A stretch of DNA of 64,000 nucleotides from Mesorhizobium sp. Pch-S (GCF_004136315.1 NZ_CP029562.1:5355501-5419500), one strand, 5' to 3'. Numbered from the stretch's first letter, positions 19,514 through 31,072 are shown. Notes: generated by a model from the sequence alone, not told the origin. Numbers and translations are program-made.

Positions 19514-19942
19514 TCAAGATCTTTGCAACAAAGATCCTCCGGCATTTGCCACTGGCGTACAACCCTTGCTTCCATTCCAGTACGACCAGCCCGTCGAAAC
19601 GAGATTGGCGGTCGTCCATTGCCCCTGAAAAGTGCAAAGGCTGGGATCGAATTCCATCTTCAGCACGCCTGTGCCGTAACGATCGTGCCACTGACAGATG
19701 AGAACCCGCATTTCTATCTGGCAGGCATCCAGTGAACCCGACGTCGTTTGACCGGTTTGTTCAATGAAGCTGTATTCACCGCTCAGGACCAGATCGGCTC
19801 CAATCTTCAAGGTGGTGATACTGGGCGAGTCCCCGTCGCCGCTCCAAAGTGACCCCCGATAGGTGCCAACAAATGCTGCCGGATTAATTGCCGAAGTGTC
19901 GATGAGCAGCAATCCTACGAAAGCGAAGGCGAGAAAATTCAC
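19514..19942 (-). CDS. Hypothetical exported protein
   Basis: 142 residues with a hydrophobic N-terminus (MNFLAFAFVGLLLIDTSA) that looks like a signal peptide. The rest is beta-rich and small-residue-rich with three cysteines (in LDACQ, LICQW, SLCTFQG). I do not recognise a family. Base composition in this stretch seems lower in G+C than its neighbours, which may mean separate ancestry. It stands alone between the Dabb gene and tRNA-Asn. Confidence 0.5.
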   Translation of the reverse strand: MNFLAFAFVGLLLIDTSAINPAAFVGTYRGSLWSGDGDSPSITTLKIGADLVLSGEYSFIEQTGQTTSGSLDACQIEMRVLICQWHDRYGTGVLKMEFDPSLCTFQGQWTTANLVSTGWSYWNGSKGCTPVANAGGSLLQRS

Positions 19943-20083
19943 GAATGGTCCTCCCGATCACGCGATTTCCAAGCATCGATTGTCTGAAGGCAAGTGCTGT
20001 TTCTGCCAAAAACCGCTCCAGCCTCAGCCGCTTTGGGCAGGTGCTTTCGTAGGCTCCGGTCTAATGCTGATGTGCTAGCAAAG

Positions 20084-20158
20084 TGGCTCCCCGGGCCGGA
20101 TTCGAACCAGCGACCAACCGGTTAACAGCCGGTTGCTCTACCACTGAGCTACCGGGGA
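20084..20158 (-). tRNA. tRNA-Asn (anticodon GTT)
   Basis: Read on the minus strand it folds as a 75-nt tRNA: acceptor stem TCCCCGG with CCGGGGA, D-arm with AGCTCAGTGGTAGAGC, anticodon loop CTGTTAA on a five-pair ACCGG/CCGGT stem, T-loop GGTTCGAATCC, and an encoded CCA after discriminator G. Confidence 0.97.
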
Positions 20159-20350
20159 ACAGCGCTCTTGTGCGAACGGGGGTGGCTATAGCGATCCTTT
20201 TCGGCTTTGCAAAGCGGGAATTCGAATTTTTTAAAAGGTTTTTCTGTGGCGTATTCTCGCAATCGCCGCCTGACGCCATCATATCAGGCCGCAATGCCGG
20301 CAAATGAGGCTTTTGAGGCGCTGGAGCAAAGCCGGACAGAGAAAACAAGG

Positions 20351-20629
20351 ATGGACGAAACGGTGCAGGTCATGGGCGCAGAGAGCGAGCCTCGCAAGCG
20401 AAAGCACAAGATTTCAGCGTTCGGACGCGAGTTCGCGTTGCCGCGGTCCCGTGCATTGCGCATTGCCATTGGCGTGGCGTTCCTGTTTGGCGGCGTCCTG
20501 TGGTTCCTGCCTGTGCTCGGGCTGTGGATGCTGCCGGTCGGCTTCCTGGTGCTCTCCTATGAATTCGCAATGATTCGTCGCCACCGACGCCGCTTTGTGG
20601 TGTGGTGGGAGCGGCGGCGCCGCACCTAG
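20351..20629 (+). CDS. Small putative membrane protein
   Basis: About 92 residues from the ATG at 20351. A basic N-terminal part (EPRKRKHKISAFGREFALPRSR) is followed by two close hydrophobic helices (ALRIAIGVAFLFGGVLWFLPVLGLWMLPVGFLVLSYEF) and a very basic tail rich in Arg and Trp (RRHRRRFVVWWERRRRT). Start choice is weak: earlier in-frame ATGs exist and none has a clear ribosome site. It lies between tRNA-Asn and tRNA-Cys. Function unknown. Confidence 0.6.
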   Translation: MDETVQVMGAESEPRKRKHKISAFGREFALPRSRALRIAIGVAFLFGGVLWFLPVLGLWMLPVGFLVLSYEFAMIRRHRRRFVVWWERRRRT

Positions 20630-20790
20630 GCGCCCACTCGCACGCTCGGGCCTGACCATTCCGCAACCAACGCCCGGTCCCGGACGCCATTCACAATAGG
20701 TTAGGGAATTGTCAGCGGAATAAAGCTTGTGTCCTTGACTGCCCAAACGGCCCAACCTATTGAAGCGCCGTGGAACGCCGGGAGTGATGA

Positions 20791-20864
20791 GGCCTCGTGG
20801 CGGAATGGTTACGCAGAGGACTGCAAATCCTTGCATCCCGGTTCGATTCCGGGCGAGGCCTCCA
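20791..20864 (+). tRNA. tRNA-Cys (anticodon GCA)
   Basis: 74 nt: acceptor GGCCTCG with CGAGGCC, D-arm around GGCGGAATGGTTACGC, anticodon GCA within GGACTGCAAATCC, T-arm CCCGGTTCGATTCCGGG, and encoded CCA. Confidence 0.97.
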
Positions 20865-20947
20865 ATCCCGACAACCGGTACAGTGCCGGGGGGCGTTCCA
20901 TATGACCATAGGCGCCGGAGTGGCGCCGGAAGCGGGACGGTTGGAAT

Positions 20948-21616
20948 ATGAGCGCTGATTTTTCCGCACGCCGCGTGAAGATGGTCGATGGCCAGCTGCG
21001 AACGACCGATGTGACCAATGCCGCGGTCCTCGATGCTTTCCTCACGGTTCCGCGCGAAGCTTTCCTGTCAGACAGCCAAAGCGATCTTGCCTATATCGAC
21101 GAGGATATCCGCCTTGCCGGCGTGGCTGGCGAGCCGCGTTACATGATGGAGCCTTCGCCGCTCGGCAAGCTGCTGCAGCTTGCGGGAATCAGTGTCGACG
21201 ATAGCGTTCTCGATGTCGGGTGCGGTACGGGCTATTCGGCAGCGATTCTATCCCGGATCGCGAAATCCGTCGTTGCGCTGGAAAGCGATTCGACCCTGGC
21301 CGAAACCGCACGCACGGCCCTGTCGTCGCTGGGTTACGACAATGTCGTGGTGGTCGACGGCGCGTTGCGCGACGGTCACGCCGCGAAAGCACCCTACAAT
21401 GTGATTCTGGTCGGCGGCAGCGTGGAAGAGGTGCCACAGGCGCTTCTCGACCAGCTCGCTGAAGGCGGTCGCCTGGTTGCCGTGGAAGGCCATGGCAATG
21501 CCGGTGTCGCTCGTCTGTTTTTGAAGACTACTGGAATAGCGGCAGGGCGGCGTGCATTTAATGCGGCAATAAAGCCACTACCTGGATTCGAACGTGTGCG
21601 TGTTTTCGAATTCTGA
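20948..21616 (+). CDS. pcm: Protein-L-isoaspartate O-methyltransferase family protein
   Basis: 222 residues. The PCMT fold is shown by the SAM motif VLDVGCGTGYSAAILSRIAKSVVALE and by the N-terminal VPREAFLSD and the YMMEPSPLGKLLQL segment. The enzyme methylates isoaspartyl residues to start repair of aged proteins. The rhizobial branch next to tolC is divergent from E. coli Pcm, so true isoaspartate activity is likely but not certain. It lies 174 bases ahead of the TolC-like gene in the same direction. Confidence 0.85.
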   Translation: MSADFSARRVKMVDGQLRTTDVTNAAVLDAFLTVPREAFLSDSQSDLAYIDEDIRLAGVAGEPRYMMEPSPLGKLLQLAGISVDDSVLDVGCGTGYSAAILSRIAKSVVALESDSTLAETARTALSSLGYDNVVVVDGALRDGHAAKAPYNVILVGGSVEEVPQALLDQLAEGGRLVAVEGHGNAGVARLFLKTTGIAAGRRAFNAAIKPLPGFERVRVFEF

Positions 21617-21790
21617 GAGATTCGCTCTTGCGGCTCACGTCGCGGCATGATGGCTTGTGTTAACAGATCGTTGCCGACGGTTCGGATTTTGGGGAGACGG
21701 GCTAGCGGCAGGGAACACAACACGCAATGACGGTTGCCCGAATACGGCGGCCGTTCTTGCGTGGTTTCCAATTAAGAATGAGGATTTGCC

Positions 21791-23170
21791 GTGCATTCTG
21801 TAAACAAGAGTCTCCTCGCTATTCTGCTTGCTTCGGTGACCGCGCTCGCTCCCGGCGCGGCATCTGCTGAAACCATACTTGGCGCGCTGTCCAAGGCCTA
21901 TCAGAACAACTCGACGCTGAATTCGTCGCGCGCTGGTGTGCGTGTGACCGATGAAGGCGTCGCGATCGCCAAATCCGGCTGGCGCCCGACCATCACCGGT
22001 TCGGCCGCCATCGATTATTCGAGCACGCGCGGAAACAATGCCGGCCGTCTGACCACCGGCAATTTCGGCGTGCAGATCAACCAGACCCTGTTCGATGGTT
22101 TCCAGACCAAGAACAACGTGGCCTCGGCAGAGGCACAGGTGCGCGCTTCGGTCGAAGGGTTGAACAACCAGCAGAATGCGACGCTCTTCGCTGCGGCCCA
22201 GGCCTATATGAATGTCATCCACGATCGCCAGGTCGCGAAGCTGACGGAACAGAATCTTAAGTTCCTGACCGAGCAGGTACGCGCCGCGCGCTCGCGCTTT
22301 GAAGTGGGCGAGGGCACCCGCACCGACGTCGCGCAGGCTGAAGCGCAGCGCTCTACGGCACAGGCCCAGGTGAGTGCGGCGCAGGCACAGGCGCTGGCCA
22401 GCGCCGGTGTCTACCGCCAGATCGTCGGTGACCAGCCGGGCAAGCTGAAGGCGCCATCGCCACTTGGCAAGCTGCTGCCATCCAGCATCGAAAACGCCAT
22501 CGCCGCGGCGAACAACGAAAACCCGGCCATCCTGGCCAACCAGCATCTGGTCGATGCCTCCGGGTTTGGCGTGAAGGCGGCTGAAGGTGCGCTGCTGCCG
22601 CAATTGAGCGCTTCGGCGGGTATTTCCCGCAACTACCGGGATGCATCGCCCGGAAGCATCCTGAGCCCCGACGGTTCGTCGACCTCGGCCAATGTCGGCG
22701 CGACGCTGACGGTGCCGATCTACTCCGGTGGCCGTACCGCAGCGACGGTTCGCCAACAGAAGGAAAGGCTCGGCCAGGCTCGCATCGAAGTCGATGTGGC
22801 GCGCGATCAGGTCCGCAACGCCGTCGTGGCGGCATGGACCGCCTATCAGGCCGCCAGGGAGAATGTCGACGCCAATCGTGCTTCGATCGCTGCCGCGCAA
22901 CTGGCGCTGAATGGCGTGATCGAGGAGCGCAATGTCGGCCAGCAGACCACGCTGGATGTGTTGAATGCGCAGAACGTCGTCATCAGCGCGCAGATCAACC
23001 TGGCCGCTTCCGAACGCGACGTCGTTATTGCCAGCTACGGTATTCTGCAGGCGATGGGGCGGCTGACGGTTGAGCGCCTTGGACTCCAGGTGGCAAAGTA
23101 CAATCCCGACGAGCATTACAAGGCCGTCAAGGACAAGTGGTATGGTCTGCGTACGCCGGACGGCCGCTAG
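21791..23170 (+). CDS. tolC: TolC family outer-membrane efflux channel
   Basis: 459 residues. A signal peptide (KSLLAILLASVTALAPGAASA) is followed by two OEP repeats of long heptad-rich helices, full of Ala and Gln (AQAEAQRSTAQAQVSAAQAQALA; then the matching VRNAVVAAWTAYQAARENVDANRASIAAAQLAL), as in trimeric TolC tunnels. It would couple to type I secretion or RND pumps encoded elsewhere. The start is a GTG at 21791, after AGGATTTGCC. A strong terminator follows directly. Confidence 0.92.
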   Translation: MHSVNKSLLAILLASVTALAPGAASAETILGALSKAYQNNSTLNSSRAGVRVTDEGVAIAKSGWRPTITGSAAIDYSSTRGNNAGRLTTGNFGVQINQTLFDGFQTKNNVASAEAQVRASVEGLNNQQNATLFAAAQAYMNVIHDRQVAKLTEQNLKFLTEQVRAARSRFEVGEGTRTDVAQAEAQRSTAQAQVSAAQAQALASAGVYRQIVGDQPGKLKAPSPLGKLLPSSIENAIAAANNENPAILANQHLVDASGFGVKAAEGALLPQLSASAGISRNYRDASPGSILSPDGSSTSANVGATLTVPIYSGGRTAATVRQQKERLGQARIEVDVARDQVRNAVVAAWTAYQAARENVDANRASIAAAQLALNGVIEERNVGQQTTLDVLNAQNVVISAQINLAASERDVVIASYGILQAMGRLTVERLGLQVAKYNPDEHYKAVKDKWYGLRTPDGR

Positions 23171-23192
23171 TTCTTCCTGATTGAAGAGTTCG

Positions 23193-23222
23193 ACAGCCCC
23201 GCTTTGCGGGGCTGTTTTGTTT
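23193..23222 (+). terminator. Rho-independent terminator after tolC
   Basis: Perfect 10-bp stem ACAGCCCCGC / GCGGGGCTGT with a TTT loop, followed by TTTGTTT. Confidence 0.92.
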
Positions 23223-23225
23223 CAA

Positions 23226-23300
23226 GGGCGTTTCCGTTTTTCATGGAAAGGTGGAAACGCTCCAACTCCCTGTATTTACATAATTCCGACCGCGAAACCG
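23226..23300. repeat. Intergenic palindromic repeat, copy 2
   Basis: Same design as the element at 6455: a palindrome with arms GCGTTTCC (23228-23235) and GGAAACGC (23253-23260), then CTCCAACTCC and a T-rich linker ending TAATTCCGACCGCGAAAC. Comparison with copy 1 shows shared spacing and tail, with several substitutions, so the copies are old. Confidence 0.7.
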
Positions 23301-23462
23301 CTGCACGCGTCTGCTGCAATTGCTCTAATCTGTTGAAACAGCACCGGTCCCCGGTTTGGGGATTCTCTGATCGCAATCGGTCGGTTACGCTTGAGTGGTG
23401 ATTCGAGCCGGCCTTGGCGTCGGCCGAAAATGCAACAGATTTCCAGGGCGGCGAATGTGACA

Positions 23463-24242
23463 ATGGCCACGGCAGCAAGCAGCGCACAACGCGAACCTTC
23501 GATGGAAGAGATCCTGGCTTCCATCCGCAGGATCATCGAAGACAGCGATTCAGGCCGCAAGACTGGGATGGAGGCGAGCGATACGCGCCCGGAGATTGAA
23601 CCGGTCATGGCGCGATCCGAGCCGGTCGAGAATACTGCTCCCGACGTCGATGCCTTCCGCAGCGAATTGCGTAGCGAATTGCCGGGCAAGCCCATCAGTC
23701 TGGCCGACGTTCAGGTGCAACTTGCCGCCGGCTCGCCAGAGCAGCGCCCGGCTGCTCCTGTGATCACGCTGGCTGAAATCGGGGCGCTGACGGCATCCGA
23801 ACAGCCCGCTGCAGTGGCACCGCAACCGGTCGTCGAGAGGGATGAGGCTGTCAGCCAACTTCGCACCGGTTGGCCTCGCGAGGTCGAGCTTGTCTCCGAC
23901 ACCCGCGCCGACGAAATTCGTGGTCAGGAAGATAGCGTTTTCACGGCGCAGCCCGGCAACGATGTGACAGATGAGCCGGCTGATTTCCCGACCCGTCATG
24001 AACCCGCCCTTGAAAGCGCTGTGCTGCGGCCCGCGCTGATCTCGGAGCATACGAGCCGTCAGGTCGCAGCTTCCTTCGAGGAATTGTCTGAAGCTTTCGC
24101 CGGTCGAGCCAAGAAGACCTTCGATGACATGGCTGCGGAGATGCTGCGCCCGATGCTGCAGGATTGGCTGGACAACAACCTGCCGACGCTGGTCGAGCGC
24201 CTCGTGCGTGAGGAGATCGAGCGCGTCGCACGAGGCTCCTGA
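23463..24242 (+). CDS. popZ: PopZ / DUF2497 family polar organising protein
   Basis: 259 residues from the ATG at 23463. The conserved N-terminal helix is REPSMEEILASIRRIIEDSD, the middle is an acidic, Pro-rich low-complexity linker, and the C-terminus is KKTFDDMAAEMLRPMLQDWL followed by NNLPTLVERLVREEIERVA, the PopZ self-assembly helices. In alphaproteobacteria PopZ forms a matrix at the cell pole that anchors chromosome origins. In many relatives valS follows; here a terminator and an opposite-strand gene follow instead. Confidence 0.88.
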   Translation: MATAASSAQREPSMEEILASIRRIIEDSDSGRKTGMEASDTRPEIEPVMARSEPVENTAPDVDAFRSELRSELPGKPISLADVQVQLAAGSPEQRPAAPVITLAEIGALTASEQPAAVAPQPVVERDEAVSQLRTGWPREVELVSDTRADEIRGQEDSVFTAQPGNDVTDEPADFPTRHEPALESAVLRPALISEHTSRQVAASFEELSEAFAGRAKKTFDDMAAEMLRPMLQDWLDNNLPTLVERLVREEIERVARGS

Positions 24243-24274
24243 CACCAGCGCGAAATCTTCACTGCTTTCTCAGG

Positions 24275-24318
24275 AAAAGCGAAAGCCTCTTCAACGAAGC
24301 GGCTTTCGCTTTTTCATT
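24275..24318 (+). terminator. Rho-independent terminator after popZ
   Basis: Perfect 13-bp stem AAAAGCGAAAGCC (24275-24287) with GGCTTTCGCTTTT (24301-24313); the loop can itself pair CTTC/GAAG. T-rich on the plus side, and A-rich enough to serve the convergent DUF72 gene on the other strand. Confidence 0.9.
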
Positions 24319-24320
24319 TT

Positions 24321-25127
24321 TCAGGCCTCAACGCGTTTCATCAACGCCATGGCGCCGAATGGGGCGCGGACCTTGCCTTCGGTGATGAAGTAGGCGAACA
24401 CATCGCGCGGCTTCACCTCTGCCTGGGTGTCGGGATCTGCGCGCTTCAGGTCGCCGGGTTCCTTGCCCGCAGCCCAGGTCCTGGCACGTTCAGCCCATTG
24501 GTCGAGCGCCTTGGGCGTGTAGCAGTCGGGATTGTCGTCACTGCCGGTCTGGAGCCGCGCATAGACGAAGCCCCCGGTCGCGTCGGCGATTGCCGGATAT
24601 TTGGCATGGTCGGCATAAACGATCGCGACATCATGCTTGCGCGCCAGCGCGGCGAATTCGGGCACGACGAAAGAATCGTGGCGAACCTCCACTGCATGGC
24701 GCAACGCCACGCCATCCTGTTTTTCGGGCAAGAGTGCCAGGAACGCCCCGAAGTCGTCGGCGTCGAAGCGCTTCGTCGGTGCAAATTGCCAGAGAATGGG
24801 CCCGAGCTTGTCGCCGAGTTCGGAAACGCCGGAATCGAGGAAGCGCTTCACCGATTCGCCCGCTTCCCCCAGTACCCGGCGGTTGGTCGCAAAGCGGATC
24901 GCCTTCAACGAAAACACAAAACCGTCCGGAGCATCCTTCGCCCATTTGGCGAATGTCGGCGGCTTGAAGGTCGAATAGTAGGTGCCGTTGACCTCGATTG
25001 TCGGAACCTGCCTCGAGGCATAGTTGAGCTGTTTGGCTTTCGAGAGTTTCTCCGGGTAGAACGATGTGTCCCAGGGCTCGAACGTCCAGCCGCCCATGCC
25101 TGACCGGATTTTTCCAGCTGTAGTCAT
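24321..25127 (-). CDS. DUF72 (YecE-like) family protein
   Basis: 268 residues forming a TIM-barrel-like DUF72 protein: RSGMGGWTFEPWDTSFYPEKL, then EVNGTYYSTFKPPTFAKWAKDAPDGFVFSLKA, and later HAVEVRHDSF and YARLQTGSD. DUF72 proteins are widespread with no settled biochemical role. It is convergent with popZ and shares the hairpin between them. Confidence 0.88.
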   Translation of the reverse strand: MTTAGKIRSGMGGWTFEPWDTSFYPEKLSKAKQLNYASRQVPTIEVNGTYYSTFKPPTFAKWAKDAPDGFVFSLKAIRFATNRRVLGEAGESVKRFLDSGVSELGDKLGPILWQFAPTKRFDADDFGAFLALLPEKQDGVALRHAVEVRHDSFVVPEFAALARKHDVAIVYADHAKYPAIADATGGFVYARLQTGSDDNPDCYTPKALDQWAERARTWAAGKEPGDLKRADPDTQAEVKPRDVFAYFITEGKVRAPFGAMALMKRVEA

Positions 25128-25339
25128 TCCATCCCTCCAGTATTTCCCTCAATCTCGAATGGGCGTAGGCAACCACGGCAAGGCGTCACAAGCCATCCGA
25201 AATCAGCAATCCTGACGATCATCCTGCCAATTCCGTTCAGCATTCGGATGGTGTGGCCAATTCGGATGGCACGTCGTGGCTAAGTCGCTTTTCAAGTCTC
25301 TGCGATCCGGGCTCAAAGCCTTGCGCCTCCTCCATTTGA

Positions 25340-25500
25340 GGTATGTACCTTGGATTAAGATGCGCTAAAATGAGACAGACCGTTAATACCGTTCTCCCGG
25401 TTCTTTGGCTCGGGGGCGGTGCGCGGTGCCAACGGCCGCGTCGCTGCCAAATGCTAGGGGAGAGCAGGCGAAGGATTTCGTCTGCTCTTTTTTTGTCTCA
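25340..25500 (+). ncRNA. Candidate small RNA with strong terminator
   Basis: The 440-base gap between DUF72 and DUF302 genes holds no convincing gene. On the plus strand there is a long hairpin, GGCGGTGCGCGG pairing with CCGCG-T-CGCTGCC (one bulged T and G-U pairs; about 25413-25448), preceded by a CCCG/CGGG hairpin and followed by a terminator: AGAGCAGGCGAA / TTCGTCTGCTCT (about 25462-25489) and a run of seven T. No plus-strand gene lies upstream to need this terminator, so a short stand-alone transcript is the simplest explanation. Its 5' end is uncertain; no clear promoter was found. Confidence 0.45.
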
Positions 25501-25569
25501 AATCCTGCCTTTGCCAGTTCCGGGATGTCATGCCGCCGGCAGCGAACTGCCAAGGGCCGCGGGGGGGCG

Positions 25570-25973
25570 TTACTCCCGGCCTGCTGCCAGCCCGATAACC
25601 TTGCCCATGCCGTTGGCAATCGCCTGGACCGCGGTGATGCTGGTGTCACTCAGCCCATGCCGTGCGGCGATCCATTCAGCCGCGTTGTATGAAAGCCAGA
25701 CCTTGCCGTGTTCATCTTCCCAGGCAAGCGCCTTCACCGGAAGGTCGATGCCTGCGATCTGCTTGTCCTGCATCAGCGGTGTGCCGCCCTTCGGGTTGCC
25801 GAAGATCAGAAGCTGCGTCGGGCGAAGTGGCAGACCGACCTCCTGCGCACCGGCCATGTGGTCGATACGTGCGAAGACATGGAGACCCAGCCTGGTCACG
25901 GTTTCCGCCAGCCGATCGAGTGTTTCAGCTACTCCGAACCGGCTCTCGACGGAGACGATGCCCTGGCTGCCGC

Positions 25974-25977
<4 letters not shown>
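25570..25977 (-). CDS. DUF302 domain protein
   Basis: 135 residues spanning one DUF302 domain: [37 protein letters not shown] and [21 protein letters not shown] are family hallmarks. It starts with GTG inside the uvrA stop (GTGA, 4-base overlap), so translation is probably coupled to uvrA. Function of DUF302 proteins is unknown. Confidence 0.85.
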
Positions 25978-28895
<2,918 letters not shown>

Positions 28896-29040
28896 GCCGC
28901 TCCGCCGCCTCAGCTTGCAATGTTTCGGATTGGCGAACCCAGCCGCCGCCCGCTCATATGGGTATTTTTGCCGCAAGATCGAGACTCTCCGGCTACTTTC
29001 AGCGTTTAACCGCCTTTCGCGCGGGCGGGCAAGCAAAAAA

Positions 29041-29055
29041 GAACAAAGGCCGAAC
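29041..29055 (-). promoter_or_regulatory. LexA (SOS) box ahead of uvrA
   Basis: GAACAAAGGCCGAAC, which is GTTC-N7-GTTC on the minus strand, the direct-repeat LexA box of alphaproteobacteria. It sits about 146 bases upstream of uvrA, a known SOS gene, and matches the spacing of the box at ssb. Confidence 0.75.
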
Positions 29056-29259
29056 GCGCTCCTGACAATGCGATGTCAGCAGAACGTGACGTTCCGGACC
29101 GTTCCGATCACAATTTTTATAATCGGCCGGCCGCCGGTTGACGCTGCGGAAGTGAAGGCGCAAGGTTAGCCGTCGCCTGAACCGATCGCCCCGTGGCGAT
29201 CCTCGAGCCGGAAGGCGGTCTGCGAGGCGCCGCAGACCAAAACGAGTGAGAGTTCGGGC

Positions 29260-29556
29260 AGACGGCAAGAGCAACCAGAAACAGGAGCGAGGCATGACCC
29301 CACCGGACAGTCCCTTCAGGCTCCATCTGTCGTTGGAGCCGCGGCGGGCATAGGTGTCAGGAAGGCGGCGCCTTCCCGTACAAACCGTGACCTGCCGATC
29401 CCCTTACAATCAGAGACCATTAGTCGGGTCGTCGGCCGTGAGCCGCGAAGCACCCGAAACCCAAAGCCGGTAAAACGCTCCCGGCAGAATTGGGTAAAGC
29501 CCTAAAAAGCCCCGTCCGCATGCCAAAGCGCAGCGGCGGGGCTGTTCTTTTGCGGT
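29260..29556 (+). ncRNA. Candidate structured RNA with a 19-codon small frame
   Basis: The 740 bases between uvrA and the next gene contain no ordinary gene. On the plus strand: a small frame at 29294-29353 (MTPPDSPFRLHLSLEPRRA) with an ideal AGGAG six bases upstream; a 7-bp hairpin GGAAGGC/GCCTTCC at 29360-29376; then two adjacent nested stem-loops, TCGGGT (29424-29429)/ACCCGA (29452-29457) enclosing CGGC/GCCG, and ACCCAA (29459-29464)/TTGGGT (29490-29495) enclosing GCCGG/CCGGC; then a terminator. Such dense pairing suggests a functional RNA. No known RNA family was recognised. Whether the small frame is translated is unknown. The stretch 28896-29260 otherwise shows only the LexA box and presumed uvrA leader. 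Confidence 0.4.
29508..29551. terminator. Bidirectional terminator hairpin
   Basis: AGCCCCG-T-CCGC (29508-29519) pairs with GCGG-CGGGGCT (29533-29543) with one bulged T. The plus side continues GTTCTTTT and the minus side TTTTTAGGG, so it can end both the exported-protein gene (minus) and the candidate RNA (plus). Confidence 0.8.
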
Positions 29557-29636
29557 GAGTACGACTTCGCGAGATCGTCACATGCTGCGCCGACGCCACG
29601 GCTGTCGTGACGAAAGATCAGCAGAATCCGCGCAAA

Positions 29637-29924
29637 TTACCGCCGCGGGGCAGGAAGATTGCCTGCGCCGATGTCCACGATCACCGAGCCCGAAATGCGA
29701 ACATCCATGTCACCGACCTTGAACCGGCGACCGGAGGCGGGATCGTAATCGTCCGGTTCCGGTTGTGGAGCCGCCGGTTTGACGATGCTGTAGCCGCCAT
29801 TGACGCCGGGCAGGGGCTTTGCAGCCTGTTTGCCGGCTTCTCCGGCAAATCCTGTCGTTGTCGAAAAAAGGGCAATCGTAAGGGCTGCCAGATACGATGA
29901 CGGTGAGAGGCGGGCGGTGATCAT
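29637..29924 (-). CDS. Small exported protein of unknown function
   Basis: 95 residues from the ATG at 29924: MITARLSPSSYLAALTIALF begins a signal peptide ending near TGFAGEAG, followed by a short mature part rich in Pro and Gly (PLPGVNGGYSIVKPAAPQPEPDDYDPASGRRFKVGDMDVRISGSVIVDIGAGN). The C-terminal VGDMDVRISGSVIVDIG resembles the start of a porin-like beta strand, but the protein is far too short to be one. It follows clpP in the same direction. Confidence 0.6.
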   Translation of the reverse strand: MITARLSPSSYLAALTIALFSTTTGFAGEAGKQAAKPLPGVNGGYSIVKPAAPQPEPDDYDPASGRRFKVGDMDVRISGSVIVDIGAGNLPAPRR

Positions 29925-30001
29925 GGCGCTAACATAGGCGTCTTCACCCGTGACGGCCAGTACCCGCCGAGCCTTCGGATCGGATGTGCGGGGATTTGTT
30001 C

Positions 30002-30607
30002 CTATGCAGCCCGTTTGCGCGTGTCGTAGACGTGATCGACCAGGCCCCATGCCCTGGCTTCCTCCGCGTTCATGAAATGGTCGCGGTCGAGCGTGTTCTC
30101 GACGTCTTCGACCGTGCGGCCGCAATGCTGAGCGTAGAGATCGATCATCTGCCGCTTGGTCTTCAGGATATCCTCGGCGTGCCGCTGGATGTCGGAAGCC
30201 TGGCCCTGGAAGCCGCCAAGCGGTTGATGCAGCACGATCTTGCTGTTGGGGAGTGCGATGCGCCGGCCAGGGTCGCCAGCCATGAGCAGGAACGAACCCA
30301 TCGAAGCCGCAAAGCCCATGCAGACCGTCGACACCGGGCAGGAGATGTAGCGCATCGTGTCATAGATGGCGAAGCCGGAGCTCACCACGCCACCGGGTGA
30401 GTTGATGTAGAGCGACACTTCCTTTTCCGGATTGTCAGCTTCCAGCGACAACAACTGGGCGCAGATGATGGCGGCCATGTTGTCTTCGATCTGGCCGTTG
30501 ACGAATATGATGCGTTCACGCAGCAGCCGGGAGAAGATGTCGAAAGCGCGTTCGCCGCGACTCGACTGTTCGATCACCATCGGCACAAGATTGGCGACAC
30601 CGGACAT
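30002..30607 (-). CDS. clpP: ATP-dependent Clp protease proteolytic subunit
   Basis: 201 residues. The serine protease triad is in place: Ser102 in [10 protein letters not shown], His127 in [10 protein letters not shown] and Asp176 in LDRDHF, with the same spacing as E. coli ClpP. SD AGGAAGGAG precedes the start. No clpX or lon neighbour is present, so this is probably an additional ClpP paralogue rather than the clpPX-operon copy; rhizobia usually carry more than one. Confidence 0.93.
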   Translation of the reverse strand: MSGVANLVPMVIEQSSRGERAFDIFSRLLRERIIFVNGQIEDNMAAIICAQLLSLEADNPEKEVSLYINSPGGVVSSGFAIYDTMRYISCPVSTVCMGFAASMGSFLLMAGDPGRRIALPNSKIVLHQPLGGFQGQASDIQRHAEDILKTKRQMIDLYAQHCGRTVEDVENTLDRDHFMNAEEARAWGLVDHVYDTRKRAA

Positions 30608-30625
30608 TGTCTTGGCTCCTTCCTG

Positions 30626-31072
30626 TTAGGCGGCCATGCGCCATTGCGGCGCATTGGCCGCTGCGAGGGTTTTGGTGGGTTTGGGGGCATCGACGACGAC
30701 GCTGCAGCCGGCGCCTGAGATGCAGCAGACTGCCGTTGCGGCGGCGGCGAAGCCGTCATGGACGACACGCAGATGCGTGCCGCCACCGGCGGCGGGCGTC
30801 AGTTCGAAGGTGACGATGCTGTCGAACCCCACTGTGGCGTTGGTTTCGGCTTCGCGCCAGGAATAGCGCAGCAGGCGGCAAGGCTCGGCTTCCAGCACGG
30901 TGCAGTCGATGCGGCTTTCCGTGCCGAGCGAAAAGCGATGGCCGGTCTCTGCTTTGATGTCGTTGGGCATCAGCCAGGCCGCGACGATTTCCGGCTCGGT
31001 GAGTGCGCGCCAGACTTTTTCAGGCGCATCCGGCAGATCGCATTCAACGACGATGTCGTCGGGTGAGGTCAT
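30626..31072 (-). CDS. SRPBCC (AHSA1-like) domain protein
   Basis: 148 residues. The AHSA1/START-like fold is shown by the start VVECDLPDAPEKVWRALTEPEIVAAWLMP and by GTHLRVVHDGF near the end. It overlaps the ArsR-type gene by four bases (ATGA), so the two are translationally coupled. ArsR/SRPBCC pairs of this kind are common and of unknown ligand; the C-terminal Cys-containing tail (VCCISGAGCS) is an unusual feature. Confidence 0.85.
   Translation of the reverse strand: MTSPDDIVVECDLPDAPEKVWRALTEPEIVAAWLMPNDIKAETGHRFSLGTESRIDCTVLEAEPCRLLRYSWREAETNATVGFDSIVTFELTPAAGGGTHLRVVHDGFAAAATAVCCISGAGCSVVVDAPKPTKTLAAANAPQWRMAA

Noticed and set aside
29117..29326. Minus-strand frame with a hydrophobic N-terminus (MEPEGTVRWGHASLLFLVALAV)
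   Set aside because: It looks like a signal peptide but lacks a ribosome site, and the opposite strand offers a better-supported small frame and RNA structure.
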